A stretch of DNA of 64,000 bases from Diphasiastrum complanatum (GCA_029204225.1 MU831922.1:1-64000); one strand, 5' to 3'. Positions 33,593-44,509 are shown, counted from the first letter of the stretch. Notes: a model not told the origin generated them from the sequence alone. Translations and numbers: made by a program.

Positions 33593-33959
33593 TCCTCCCC
33601 TCGTTTGAGAAAGCTGATGTCCTCATCAGGGCCAAACTAGAACCTAAGACTCATGGCACGGGCTTAATTCACTAGCCAGACTTTAGTCACATATACAAGG
33701 GCACGAGCTTGATTCACCAGCCAAAGGAAACCAACTGTAAAGTGGAGTAATGATATTGTGTTTTACACCCAGCACAAGAAAAGTGTGGATCTAGTTCACT
33801 TACGTAAAACCTGTGTGAAGCTGCTGCACTTAGACATTAGACTAAAGCTCACTCCTCGATGAGAAATGCGGCTTCCTTTATTAACATGAAAGAAAAAGGT
33901 ACTTACGGCTCCCTTAAGCCTCAGATATGTCGTTTTCGTCGCACATCTGGATGAGTCCC
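33593..33959 (-). other. V 3' untranslated region
   Basis: It runs from the stop of the V ORF to the polypurine tract at 33593-33603. No pol remnant is seen, so pol is absent and not just frameshifted. Confidence 0.7.
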
Positions 33960-36173
33960 CTAGGACTCTAGATATTTCGTTTGGTCATCCAGGTTGAGCT
34001 CCTTGAGCTCTGCATCGGCACTTAGATTCACCTTTGATGTAGAAATTGCAGGCAATGTTGGCTCCATTTGACCTCGCGTCAGCTGGTTTGTCATTGTTGG
34101 ATGTCCTTCGTTAAAGAAGTGAGCTTTCGCTTGGTCACACAAGGTGAGCTCCTTGAGCTCTGCATCGGCACTTGAATTCACCTTTGATGTAGAGACTATA
34201 GGCAATGTTGGCTCCATTTGTTCCCGTGTCAGCTGGTCTGTCACTGTTGGTTGTCCTTCGTTAAATAGGTGAATGAGATTGGGAGGAATGGTTGGCTCAG
34301 GTTCATTTGTGTCGTTCTTTTCTAGTTGGTCCCCTGGCACAGCTCTGACGACACAAGGTCTCCTGCCATTATATAATAACACAAGGTTAATCCCTTTTGC
34401 CAAGAAGGACACCACATGTTCGTTAAACCAGCTTAATCCCAAAATAGCGTCGAAGGCATCCATCTTCAAGATTGTGAATGTTAGTCGATTCTTCCAGGCA
34501 CCCAGAGAGATTGGTAAGTTGGTTGTCAATCTACAAGTGGTCATTGTACCTTTCGCGGTCTCCACACAAATAGGAGTCACATTTTCTTCACATTGGATGT
34601 CCAATTCTCCTGTCAGTTTTTCTGACAAGTAGTTATGTGACGCCCCCAGGTCTACCATGAAGTAAATGATCCTGTCTTGAATACAGCCTTTCAGGTACAA
34701 TAACTTGGATCCTCTCGCAGGAGTCGCCATAAGATGTTCACGATATGCCGCAAGTGCCCCTATCTGTTGCAAGGCATTTAGGTCAGACTCTGTCAAATCC
34801 GTTTTTGGGTCCTCTTCGTCATCTTGTTCACCATCTTCTTGATCAAATGCCTCTCTCTCCATCCTATCAAATCCTTCAATGGCCGCCATGATTTGCTTGT
34901 TCAATGGTTTGGGGCATGACCTCCAAGAGTGACCTTGCTGATGACAGTTGAAGCAACGCATGGAACTGCACACTGTTGGTGAGCTGTTGCTGTGACTAGC
35001 TGAAGGTCCAACATTGTTTCTTCTCTGGAACATGTTCCCTCCATTGTTGCCTTGGTTGCCAAACCCTGTTTTTGTTGGGAATTTGTTCACGCTACTCGAG
35101 GCTTGGTTGCCATTTGGAGCTGAGTCCCCCCTTGAAAAGAAGCTCGGACTCGGTCTGGATCCACTAAATACTCTTGTTGAGGTTGTGGGAGCAGCTGGTG
35201 CCAATGTGCTCTCATAATCACAAACCATTTCAGCCGCTCGAATAGTTGAATTGAAATCATGGGGCATGTAGCTGTCTATCGCACGCCGGGTGAAAGATTG
35301 CATTCCAGACAATAGGTAATGAGTTTTGTCCGCCTCGGACATATCTTCAATAATCCATACACTCTGTCTGAATTTATTGAGGTACTCTCGCAATGACCCT
35401 TTCTGTTTGAGCCCCGATAATTCTGTCCTCAATCTCATGTGTGAATCCTTTGGTATGAACTCCTCTCGTAACGCGGCTTTGAATGCGTCCCATGTTTGAA
35501 AATGCATTCCTGCCATCCAGTACCAATTTGTAGTGTAGCCCTCAAAATATGCTAATGCCAAGTCAGTTCTTTCTTCCTCAGGAGTGTTCATCAGACGGAA
35601 GTAATGGTCCATGTGAAACAACCAATCTTCCACAACTCGAATGTCATGCTCTCCTTTGAAAGTAGGTGGTGCTTTCACTTTGGCAGTCTTCCTTGGGCCC
35701 TCCGTGTTTCGCGCTCGTGGTTCTCTTGGTATCAGTGGAGGAGGCACCACTGCATTCCCCCTAGTTGCTTCCAACTCTTCAAACCTGGCTTCGAGCTGTG
35801 TTAGCCCGTCTCTCATCTCTCTAGCAAGGTTAAATTGAGTAAGATTCATGGTTCGCAAGGATGTTTGCCATTCTTTCCTTTCGGTTTCTCTATCCTTTGT
35901 CACCTCGCTAACCATAGTCATCATTGCGCTTGATAAGTATTGCCGCATCTTCACTTCAAAGAGGTCCTGTTGCACCTCTGGCAAGGGTTCATGTCTTGGT
36001 GTAGGTTCAGAAGGGCCACCCATCTCTTCTTGGAGAGGCGCCACTGTGGAGTGCATACGCTCTTTCTTTCTCGACTTGGACCTGGTGCCATCTCGATGCA
36101 TGCGAGAGCTGTATTCTCGAGCCAGCTCTTCTCCGTCTGTCAATGCTCGTAACTCTTCAAGATGGTCCTCCAT
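33960..36173 (-). CDS. gag: V gag-protease polyprotein, 737 aa
   Basis: This is an intact ORF. Residues 1-45 are charged (KSRKKERM). A helical Glu/Arg-rich part follows, then a gypsy capsid domain near 165-290 (KVKAPPTFKGEHDI, EDWLFHMDHYF, GYTTNWYW, TWDAFKAALREEFIP and GSLREYLNKFR). The CCHC box CFNCHQQGHSWRSC lies near 405. A retropepsin-like domain follows (FMVDLGASHNYLS near 505-517, then AILGLSW). The catalytic triad reads Asp-Leu-Gly instead of Asp-Ser/Thr-Gly, so protease activity is doubtful. The C-terminus holds a 45-residue tandem duplication (FNEGQPTVTDQLTREQMEPT and FNEGHPTMTNQLTRGQMEPT). It makes virus-like particle structural protein. The start at 36173 is the first Met of the frame. 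Confidence 0.9.
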   Translation of the reverse strand: MEDHLEELRALTDGEELAREYSSRMHRDGTRSKSRKKERMHSTVAPLQEEMGGPSEPTPRHEPLPEVQQDLFEVKMRQYLSSAMMTMVSEVTKDRETERKEWQTSLRTMNLTQFNLAREMRDGLTQLEARFEELEATRGNAVVPPPLIPREPRARNTEGPRKTAKVKAPPTFKGEHDIRVVEDWLFHMDHYFRLMNTPEEERTDLALAYFEGYTTNWYWMAGMHFQTWDAFKAALREEFIPKDSHMRLRTELSGLKQKGSLREYLNKFRQSVWIIEDMSEADKTHYLLSGMQSFTRRAIDSYMPHDFNSTIRAAEMVCDYESTLAPAAPTTSTRVFSGSRPSPSFFSRGDSAPNGNQASSSVNKFPTKTGFGNQGNNGGNMFQRRNNVGPSASHSNSSPTVCSSMRCFNCHQQGHSWRSCPKPLNKQIMAAIEGFDRMEREAFDQEDGEQDDEEDPKTDLTESDLNALQQIGALAAYREHLMATPARGSKLLYLKGCIQDRIIYFMVDLGASHNYLSEKLTGELDIQCEENVTPICVETAKGTMTTCRLTTNLPISLGAWKNRLTFTILKMDAFDAILGLSWFNEHVVSFLAKGINLVLLYNGRRPCVVRAVPGDQLEKNDTNEPEPTIPPNLIHLFNEGQPTVTDQLTREQMEPTLPIVSTSKVNSSADAELKELTLCDQAKAHFFNEGHPTMTNQLTRGQMEPTLPAISTSKVNLSADAELKELNLDDQTKYLES

Positions 36174-36982
36174 TATAGTCAGAGGTGTACTTCCAACAGA
36201 TTATCGCCTCAATCCTTTTTATATTTGAAGCTCTCCCTTCTGTCGGCCGGGCCCCATAGCTCTCTTTTCTTCTTTATTAATTCAGCTTCAATGAAAATAT
36301 CCCTTCCTCAAACTTAGCACGCCCACATCACCTGAGAACCAAGTAGGAACCAGGTCATTTGTGTCCAAGCAAGCACACCACAAACGAACATACCAACCAA
36401 AGCAAACATAGAGGATCCCTCTCAAGCCACACTCCCCTTGAGACCGGACGTAGGACCTTTGCCTAACCGCGCCCACACAAATCTATCACAGAATTAGCCC
36501 ACGGGAAAACATCCATCCAACCATCCATGCTTTCACCATTAAGCAGCACATTGCCTCAGTCACGCCCCACCACTTTTTGGTCGATAGCCCTTATAGCTAA
36601 ACGATCGGCAGCTATCCCGCACCGGCAGCTAACCACCTGTGCTTTACACTCGAATTCGAGCAGCATGTATCAATGGTTAACCCGTATAGTTCAAATATGT
36701 CACCCCGCACCCCACAAGGCACAGACCGTGCTTTCACCAACCTAATGGCAGCACATTGCCTCATCTGTCCTACGTGCAAATGGCGCCAGGCCCGAACCGC
36801 GGAAACTGACCGTGCTTACACCTCGAGGGCAACACTTTGACTCATCAAGTCCCCCGTTCTGCCGACCACCCCGACTGTGGGCGCACCCGTGCTTACACTG
36901 TGGGCAGCACCTTGCGCAACGGTTGTCCTGACAAATCCCAAAACGTGGCCATCCCTGTGAGACTTGCGTAGCTGACCGGCTA
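36174..36982 (-). other. V leader
   Basis: The region between PBS and gag ATG is non-coding. It has imperfect repeats around 'cagcacattgcctca' (36546 and 36749) and 'gtgctttcacc'-like blocks. Confidence 0.65.
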
Positions 36983-36998
36983 GTCGGCTCTGATACCA
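36983..36998 (-). other. V primer-binding site
   Basis: On the minus strand TGGTATCAGAGCCGAC, the initiator Met tRNA type. It lies two bases after the LTR end at 37001 and so fixes that end. Confidence 0.9.
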
Positions 36999-37000
36999 CA

Positions 37001-37920
37001 TGTTGCGCCGGCGCCTCAAAGGGCGCTGGGACTTGAGCGGTTTCCCCAACACGCGCTTAAGTCTAACATTTATCCATCATGCACTTACGTAAAAGCCAAC
37101 TCAGAAACGTAACAAGCTTAACCATTCAGACTTAAGAAAACTATAATCCCAACCAACCCGAAAGCCAACTCAGAATCTGTCCCCAAAAGGTAACCAAAGG
37201 CAGAGACAAGCCACACATGAAACCCAAGGCATAGTGGTCGCCAAACTGACCAATTGGCATAGCGGCAAGCCCCATGTCGATGACAGGGACCCTTAGGCAC
37301 CAGCGACGCAAAAAGGTTGTAGTAAGGGTCCTTCCACTTGGACCAGTCCCGGAGGCGAAACCGAAATGGTAATCATCCCCAAGGATCAACTTTATTAGAT
37401 TTGGAAGAGGTTACATTCATACATAGACTGACCGGTCTCGGGGCCACCAACACGTGCTGGGCATTGTGCCTGGCTCGTGCTGGTAGAGGGAGCTGAGACC
37501 TGGCGACTGGATTCCTGGCGCTGGTTGAGCTGCCCAAGTTTCTGTCTGCTGGACTCCCCCTATAGTTTTGCTGTGATTCGGCGCACCCCCTCTAGTTTGA
37601 AACATAGTGCTTTCTGGTAAAGCACCCTTTTTAGGACTTAGTTTTTATTTTGCTGATTAAGCCTGGCAAGCCTGGCAGAATCAGTCTGGCTCCCGGACAT
37701 GGGTCCTGGGAGCCGTCCCGGCGGTCGAATCAATTTGCTTTCCTAACTAGGCCATGACTCGAGCTCCATAGCTAGCTCATGACTTTGTGACTACTTGACT
37801 GGCTCACCACAGGTCGGAGGCTCAGTCCTTGACGTTCTAACTTGCTCTGGGACCTTAGAGAGTGTCACCCCTTTGAGTCTTACAGGGCACGCTGGGTGCA
37901 CCCGAGTCAGCTTTACAACA
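37001..37920 (-). repeat. V 5' LTR, full length
   Basis: 920 bp, TGTTGTAAAGC...GGCGCAACA on the minus strand. It shows the 87-bp terminus (37001-37087) that the 3' copy lacks. Confidence 0.88.
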
Positions 37921-38197
37921 CTAGCTTTGGGGTCTTTTTTTCAGTACGTGGAACATTATTTGCGAAAGCTCCATTTAAGTGAGCTTTTTCATGGGATGAT
38001 TCGGCAACATGGAATTGTGGTCGTTTGTATGGAGCTTCATAACGCGTAGGTTCCCATCTGTCGAATGGGTTTGTGGATGGCTCTTGGACTTGGGATTTCA
38101 TCCTAGAATACATGTTATATCGAGCTTGTTCGGTAGATGGGGAGAGCATCTCTGGTGGATAGTCCTCTGTAGTATTCGTATCGTTAGGGCAATCCAT
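37921..38197 (-). pseudogene. gag: W gag, N-terminal fragment
   Basis: The frame starts at the ATG at 38197 (MDCPNDTNTTEDYPPEM) and runs through NPFDRWEPTRYEAPYKR to KKTPKL, where V interrupts it. It is hydrophilic and Asn/Pro-rich, as in gag N-termini. The capsid part is at 32521-32759. Assignment to gag rests on position after leader and PBS and on that downstream piece. Confidence 0.6.
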
Positions 38198-39306
38198 GAC
38201 AACTCGTAGAGTGTCGTAGGATTGTGGAAATAAACTCGTGCACTCTGGTTACGGTGGATACAGTTGTCGGAATGCGGTTGTTGTGGTCTGTTACGGGTTG
38301 ATTTTGGTTTGGGATGGTCGATGGAGGTCGTTGAAGGCCATAGACCGTAATATTGTAGTCTACTACGGTTTGTGACGGTCAAGGACGGATGTGCATCGGT
38401 CGGAACTGGAGTGAGGCTCCGGCTCTGGTTGAAATTTGACAGGGGTACGGCTCCAGTTGAGACTGAAAGTAGGCCGTCGGTTCAGAGGTGACTCTGGCCT
38501 CCGGTTGAGATTCAAAAGCAGTGTTCCGGTTGAGATTTGAGCATAGTGCTCCGGTTGAGATTTGAGAAGAGTTTGAGCAGAGTGCTCCGGTCGAGATCTG
38601 AGGAGAGTTCTTCGGTTGAGATCTGAGCGAAATGCTTCGGTCGAGATCTGAACAGAGTGCTTCGGTCGATATTGGAGTGAACACTCCGATTGAGATGTGA
38701 GTGAAATGCTCCGGTTGAGATGTGATGGCAGTGCTCTGGTCGAGTTTTTTTTACTGAGCACTCCGGTTGAGATGCGAGCGGAATGCTCCGGTTGAGAATT
38801 TAAGGCAGTGCTCCGGTCGAGTTTTTTACTGAGCACTCCATTTGAGGTGCGGAAGAAATGCTTCAGTTGAGAATTGATGGCAGTGCTCTGGTCGAGTTTG
38901 GATTGAGCACTCCGGTTGAAATTTGGACTGAAGGGTCCAGTTGAGATGTGACGGTTTCCTTCGGTCGAGATGTCAAAGAGATGTTCGTTCTAAATGTTGA
39001 GTTATGACTCCGTTCGAGTTTTGAACGATTAGCGGTGGTTGAGGTGTAACTCAGAACATGTTAGGATCATGAAGCTGTGATTCGGTCGAGAGGTATGAGT
39101 TAGTGGTCCGGTCTAGACTTGAGTTGTGGAGCTCGTCGTGGTGAGGATTGTGAGACTTCGGTTGAGAAACGAGCAAGACTTCAGTCAAGAGTGAAGTGAT
39201 GAGCTCGGCAATGAATGTGTAGGAGATCTCAAACGATGGTGTCGCAACACAGGAGATTGAGATATGGCTTGGTTGAGCGTGTGTGTGCTTGTGGAACGAC
39301 GCCAAA
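38198..39306 (-). other. W leader with PBS
   Basis: Directly after the LTR end the minus strand reads TT then TGGCGTCGTTCCACAAGC, a plausible gypsy-type PBS of unknown tRNA. The leader then runs through a 25-27-bp degenerate array (38395-38960) to the gag ATG. Confidence 0.7.
38395..38960 (-). repeat. Degenerate 25-27-bp tandem array in W leader
   Basis: On the minus strand about 20 variants of 'atctcaaccggagcactc' follow each other. The same core, 'tctcaaccggagc', is the unit of the 51-bp array at 54132-54650, which is in the same W-sense orientation once the inversion is undone. Confidence 0.85.
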
Positions 39307-39842
39307 TGTTCACAGATTCACTGAATCTGTGAACACGATTTTTTTTCTTTTTTGTTGCTTATCTCTCTTGGATTACTTTTGTTGTTATGGTTCTTTGTGA
39401 TTACTCTTCTTATTAGAACGGTTACAGAGTAGAAGCAATGTTCAAGGATGCATTATGTATTTTCCAACCTGTCAGTGGGTAACTCAAATCTGATACTCAT
39501 CTACATGCATACACTAGCCATGCAACCATCTACAGCTCAAGCATATCAACGTTCAGCACAGGGAGCGATCCTACTACTAACTACTGAATCAAAGAACAAT
39601 CAAGAACTAGATTAGCTACTGAAACTAAAACAAGATTCAAGAAACAAGAAACAAGATTCCTAGCAGCATTTAACAATCTAAGAATCAAGAAACACACATT
39701 ACTTGATGCCTAGATTATCCAAGAACATCAAGAACTAGAATGTCAAGACTATGCAAGATTTACACCACATTTCTAGCCTCTATAGATTACTTGAATGCTA
39801 ATTTCTACAATATTCCACAAGCAAGAACTGAAGCTAATCCAC
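39307..39842 (-). repeat. W 5' LTR, second part
   Basis: The reverse complement matches 58815-59350 with about 18 mismatches. The inner end is a 29-nt palindrome (39307-39335). The outer end TCCAC (39838-39842) is the target duplication of X. Confidence 0.93.
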
Positions 39843-40673
39843 TGTGAAAAATGCAAAAATAAGCTTGGTAGAGGCCAAAAATCTTGTATATAGATAAACA
39901 CACATGTGTGGAGCCTATTCCCACGTGTGAAACTAGTGTACTTGTCATGTACCATAATCATATAGGATGTACATATGATTTAATTCAAGTTCTAGTGGCT
40001 AAAAAGGCCAAAAACTAGTTTTCTAGACATATGACACATGGCATCAATCTATTGATTGCATGAGCCACATCCTTTGGTTAGATGTCATATCCCATGTGTA
40101 GAGGACAGCTCACACATGTGGAATAAGCTGAAGTAGGTGAATTTGGAGTTCTAGAAGATTTCCAAGTAGATCTCCATATAGAAGGAAAATAGACCAAAAG
40201 TGCTCAAAATAGAAGGTTTTGTCCAAGTGTCAGTTTTGCATGATGAATCATCATATGACAAAGCACCTTCACACATGTGGGATCAGAGGGATGATCAGTA
40301 CCATGAGCTCCCACTTATTGTATATATAGAGCCACATTTGGCCATAATCAATGTGAGACACCAATCTTGGTTTTGGAAGCAATTTTGAGTGATTCTCTCC
40401 ATTTGTCTACATTTGTTTTGATTGTTTTGAGGTTCTATCAATGTGTACTTGATTTTCAGGTTGGAGTCCGTACTCAGACAATGTTTCACATGTGTGAAAC
40501 CATAAAGTACACTTACCTTCAATTAATGATTTTCCTTGTTAGGATTTTGTGTCTAGAATTGATCTAGATTGATCTTAATCTGAAGTAGATTGATAGATCA
40601 AGTAATTTGACAACAATCCCTCTTGAGGATCAGATTAGGATCCACTCTTGGTCCTTTTTGTACTTTTTGCACA
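39843..40673 (+). repeat. X 5' LTR
   Basis: 831 bp, TGTGAAAAATGC...CTTTTTGCACA. A TATA box TATATATA lies at 40321-40328. Several CACATGTG/CCACGTGTG motifs occur (39901, 39921, 40109, 40271, 40487). The site at 40487 is CACATGTGTG where the other LTR has CACACGTGTG. Confidence 0.93.
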
Positions 40674-41987
40674 TGGTATCAGAGCCTAGTACAAGAGGTT
40701 TTGTTGAAATTGATAGGGTTAATCCAAATCAAAGCCAAAATTAGCAGTTTTTTGGAAACTAGTCAAATTTTGTGTAGCGAGTTGGATTTGATAGCTATCC
40801 TCAAAATTTTTGGTCCAGATCTTGTTGTGGGCTGTAGGTTTCCTTTTCACACGTGTGAGACTGTACAGCTCCAGTTTTGACTAAGAAATTTCAAAAAATT
40901 GTAGAATTTGACTCACATACCTAGTTTGAGTGATTTTTTGTGGAAAATCAAGCATTTTCTATAGACAATCTAATCCCTTGATTAGTTCTTGGATTAGATC
41001 AGCCAAGAAATTAAATTTGAAGCTTGAATTAGGTGCATTAATTGACTATCTCGGATTTTTTGAGTGCGTGTTGAAGTTGAGAGAGATTTTGCTAAAAATC
41101 ATAGATTAAGGAGCGATATGCAAGGTGAGAGGATGAAATCCATTGTACCATCACTCTAGATTTGTTCAAGAGTGATAGGGTCAAGTTTAGAAGCATCAAT
41201 TTGCTAGAAAACATCCTTGGATCTGTCGAAACCTTTGAGAGTTTCTAGTGCATATAGACCATCTATGCAAATCTTTTGTAGAATTTGACATAGATTGGCT
41301 TAAATTGAGAGTTCTAAAAAAGAGATTGAGATCCAAGTCACATTCTTCAAACCTACTCAATTTGTTTGAGTGATTGTAAGGTTTGAAAAGAGTCATTAAG
41401 GTGTCTATGAAAAATGTGTAGAGAGAGATCCAATTTTCTAAGAGTTCCTTCCTTTGTAGAGGGCAAGATCTAGAAGCTCATTTTGTGTTGTTATAGGTGA
41501 AGAATTTGTCTTCTCCTAGGTGATCAAATCTTTCTAAGTGGTATTAGCTCTTTGACGAACAATATCTTAGTGAGAAAAATCACAACTTTTGATTTTGAAT
41601 TTCATTCCAAGTCTTAAAAAGTAGAGCAATGGTGGAATCCAATAGGAGTAATTGTGGAATCCAATGGGAGTAATTGAATTCAACCAAGGAAAGGTGTTTC
41701 CTTTGTGGAAAGGTGAATGAGGCTTGGAGTCTCACAAGGACTTGTCTTCAAGAGTCCATCACAACACATGTTGAATCTTTTGAAATTTTTCATTTGGAAG
41801 TGCATTGTTTGGTTCAAGATGCAAATATAGATGTCACTTTCATGAAAGTAACTTGGATTTATTTTATGTCCTTGGAAAGTATTTTGCTTGTAACTTTGGA
41901 CAAGTTCAAACTTATTGTTATTATTAAGAGAAATCAATCAAGAATAAGGAGCAATCACAAAATGAAAATAGTTTCATTTATGCTCTC
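40674..41987 (+). other. X PBS and leader
   Basis: TGGTATCAGAGCCTAG at 40674 is the initiator Met tRNA type PBS. The leader is long and AT-rich and includes CACACGTGTG (40848-40857). A frame at 41674-42060 contains CFLCGKVNEAWSLTRTC, which could be a decayed zinc knuckle, but the His is not in place. Confidence 0.75.
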
Positions 41988-43358
41988 ATGTCAACTTATG
42001 AAGAACCATATGGCTTTGAAGAGATTTTTGTATCTCAAAGGTGGATTAAGGCAATACTAGCTGAGTGTGATGCCTTAAAAGATAGCAAAATATGTTTTCC
42101 TTGTAAGCTTACATTAGTTATGAAGTCAAGGAAATGGAAATATCTTCATAATGTAGGATCTTTTGGTTTCAATAAGATCATGAATGATGTGTTCATTCAT
42201 AAAGATGAAAATTGTAAGTTTTCAATCTTAAAGACAAGTTGTAAACTTCTTATGAGAATAAGTGAAGCATCCAAAGTGGACACTTATATCCATAAGCAAG
42301 TACTTAGCCTTATTGAGATGGAAATACCTTTTGATTTCAATATTGGAAAAATCATGCCAAGTTGTGGTGATTTTTGGACTTATGTTTCTAGCATAAGTAA
42401 TCTTGATAATCATAGGAAGTGCATATTGAATGGTCATACTTGTTGTGATCATTATGAGACATGGAGGTCTCGGATTTCCATCAAAAAGGAGCACCATGAA
42501 GAGGATCTTAAGGAGTCATCTCAACGTTCAAATGTGCCAAGGATTGAGGAGGAGAATCCTTCTCAAGGTTCAAGTGTGCCAAGGATTGAGGAGGAGAGAC
42601 CTTCTCAAATTGTGATTCCAAAAATAAACTCAAGAAATATGGTTGAGTCTATGTGGCTCACATTTCAAGGGAAAGAGGAGCATATCTCATGTGGTATACA
42701 TCACATACTTACTTCTCTTATGTCATTTGATAAATCAATTTGCTTTAGTGAGATCATTGCATCTCAAAATTGGAGTAAAGCCATACTAGTTGAGTATGAA
42801 GTCTCTCTTGAGAACATAGATGATGTTCTTAAAAGGTTGAAATTTATTTTAAATCAATTAGAAAGCAGATGGTTATCTCATCAAATGTATGCCCTTGAGT
42901 CATGTAAGAGCAAAAGTGATTTGTTCACACGTAGTTTGAAAATTTGTATTGAGGCAAGTTGTAAACTCTTTATGAGAGTAAGTGAATCATCTTCTAAATA
43001 CACTTATCTTCATAATGAAGTATTTAGCCTCCTTGGATATGAGATTAGCATGGTAAACAAGCATGAAGATATGATGCAAACACTTTGTTATTATAGCATG
43101 CATAGTCTTGCCAATTTGGATAAGTCTGATTCTCTAGATCATGGTAACATGATGTTAGATCTTTGTGATCCTAATAAGTCAAGAAGAAATCTTTATTTTC
43201 TCATGGAGGAGGATGCACATGAAGAAGGAGCAAGCCTCAAAGTCAAGCATCTACATGAAATTTTGAAGGAATCAATTTCAAAGATGCTAGGATGGTGCAA
43301 AGCTCTCAAGTTCATCAAAGATGTCAACATCAAAGAAGCAATATCATGGATATGGTGA
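41988..43358 (+). CDS. X ORF, 456 aa, unknown, internally duplicated
   Basis: This open frame fills the body of X. Two related halves are visible. The first has GFEEIFVSQRWIKAILAECD and TSCKLLMRISEASKVDTYIH. The second has CFSEIIASQNWSKAILVEYE and ASCKLFMRVSESSSKYTYLH. The opening motif (acidic-Pro..FEE..W..A...E..AL) resembles the short stretch just before the RT domain of copia pol, as in Z DEPTCVGEAIQKKEWIQAM. No catalytic motif of RT, integrase or protease follows. Between the halves lie near-repeats of SSVPRIEEERPSQ. Function is unknown. It is either a real accessory protein or a frame kept open by recent duplication. Confidence 0.5.
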   Translation: MSTYEEPYGFEEIFVSQRWIKAILAECDALKDSKICFPCKLTLVMKSRKWKYLHNVGSFGFNKIMNDVFIHKDENCKFSILKTSCKLLMRISEASKVDTYIHKQVLSLIEMEIPFDFNIGKIMPSCGDFWTYVSSISNLDNHRKCILNGHTCCDHYETWRSRISIKKEHHEEDLKESSQRSNVPRIEEENPSQGSSVPRIEEERPSQIVIPKINSRNMVESMWLTFQGKEEHISCGIHHILTSLMSFDKSICFSEIIASQNWSKAILVEYEVSLENIDDVLKRLKFILNQLESRWLSHQMYALESCKSKSDLFTRSLKICIEASCKLFMRVSESSSKYTYLHNEVFSLLGYEISMVNKHEDMMQTLCYYSMHSLANLDKSDSLDHGNMMLDLCDPNKSRRNLYFLMEEDAHEEGASLKVKHLHEILKESISKMLGWCKALKFIKDVNIKEAISWIW

Positions 43359-43495
43359 TTTCAGATCAACATCAAGCTCATTGGCTAATCTTCACACCTT
43401 TTGAACTAGCAAAGACCAATTCAGCCCATGGATTCAAGTTCAAGATCATCATGTTTTCCATCAAGCTAAATTTACCAAGCTAGATTTTTGAGGAG

Positions 43496-43605
43496 TGTGA
43501 AAAATGCAAAAATAAGCTTGGTAGAGGCCAAAAATCTTGTATATAGATAAACACACATGTGTGGAGCATGTTCCCACGTGTGAAACTAGTGTACTTGTCA
43601 TGTAC
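43496..43605 (+). repeat. X 3' LTR, proximal 110 bp
   Basis: TGTGAAAAATGC... matches 39843-39952 with two mismatches. It is cut at TGTAC by the Y LTR. Confidence 0.92.
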
Positions 43606-44307
43606 TGTGAAAGTAATGTACTTTAGGACCATAAATGGATCTACAAAAGATCCACAAGAGTGATTGGATGCTTGCTTAACAATCTATCAAAAAACTAGAC
43701 ACAAAAAAGTTGATCTAGATTGGCAATTTGACAAACAACAAGCATTAACAATCAAAAGCATTGATCAACATTGAAATCCGAGCCCACACATGTGTACTAC
43801 AGGCTGTAGTACGGCCTTCAACCTGAGAAACAAGTAGAAATTGGTTTGGTTTCATTTGGATCACAAAAACTCAATGTACATAGTGAACTAGCTTGAGATT
43901 GCCAATGAGCTCCAAAAATTTTCTATCTTCTCACTATGGAGAGAGGGAATACATAGCAAATTCGACTTCCTTCTTGAATTTAGGTGGATTTCCAGCATGT
44001 AATAAGGAAGTTAACTCACTCTCCTTGACCTAAAATGAAACCCTAGTCTATTTCCTAGACTTATGCTTGGTAGGTAGCTAGTTGGTCAAATTTTCACCTT
44101 AAACTTAGGTGTAGGTCCTATAAAGTAGGGATGACCACCAAATAGACATGACCAACTCTTTTGAATTGACCTAACCTACATTAGGATGGGTTTCCCACGT
44201 GGCATCATGGCCTCACATGTGTGGGACCCACTTGTGTACACAATTTACACTATTCTACATGGTTTTTGATCAAGCTAGATTTGCCAATTTTTGGCAATTC
44301 TTCACAC
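43606..44307 (-). repeat. Y 3' LTR
   Basis: 702 bp on the minus strand (TGTGAAGAATTGCC...TACTTTCACA). CACACATGTG near 43788 stands where the partner LTR has CACACGTGTG. 44308-44509 is the 3' untranslated part. Confidence 0.92.
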
Positions 44308-44509
44308 TCCTCAAATTTAGCTTGATCTATCTACAACTCTCTTGATAGATGAATGAAAGCTTTTAGAAGTGTCTAAAAAATCCAGCTACAAACAAGGAAC
44401 TTTTGAGACTCCAATAGAGAATGATGTCCATGAAGGATCTTTCACCACCTCTTAGAGGATCCCCTACAAGATGTTCCATAAATGTGTCTACATGTAGCAC
44501 ACTTCAAAA

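Larger units (their letters stand above)
32760..37920 (-). mobile_element. Element V: gypsy element with gag-protease only
   Basis: Reading leftwards: 5' LTR 37920-37001, PBS 36998-36983, leader, one intact gag-PR ORF, polypurine tract GAGGGGAGGA (33603-33593), 3' LTR 33592-32760. No RT, RNase H or integrase is present, so it depends on another element. This is the layout called TR-GAG. The 3' LTR lacks the last 87 bp of the 5' LTR and no target duplication is visible (flanks CTAGC and GGTGA). About 28 mismatches in 833 bp (3.4%) exceed those of W, its host. Recombination between elements is more likely than simple insertion. Confidence 0.88.
39843..43605 (+). mobile_element. Element X: non-autonomous copia-type element
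   Basis: 5' LTR 39843-40673, PBS at 40674, internal region to 43495, polypurine GAGGAG, then the first 110 bp of the 3' LTR (43496-43605). The other 726 bp lie at 30893-31618. The two parts total 831 bp after removing the shared GTACA, the same as the 5' LTR. The target duplication is GTGGA/TCCAC across the inversion. LTR divergence is about 2.6% by eye. The internal region encodes one unusual ORF and no recognisable gag, protease, integrase or complete RT. Confidence 0.9.

Noticed and set aside
31619-44307. 31619-32319 and 43606-44307 as terminal inverted repeats of a giant DNA transposon
   Set aside because: Each has LTR signals (PBS after one, polypurine tract before the other), and the inversion explains their orientation.
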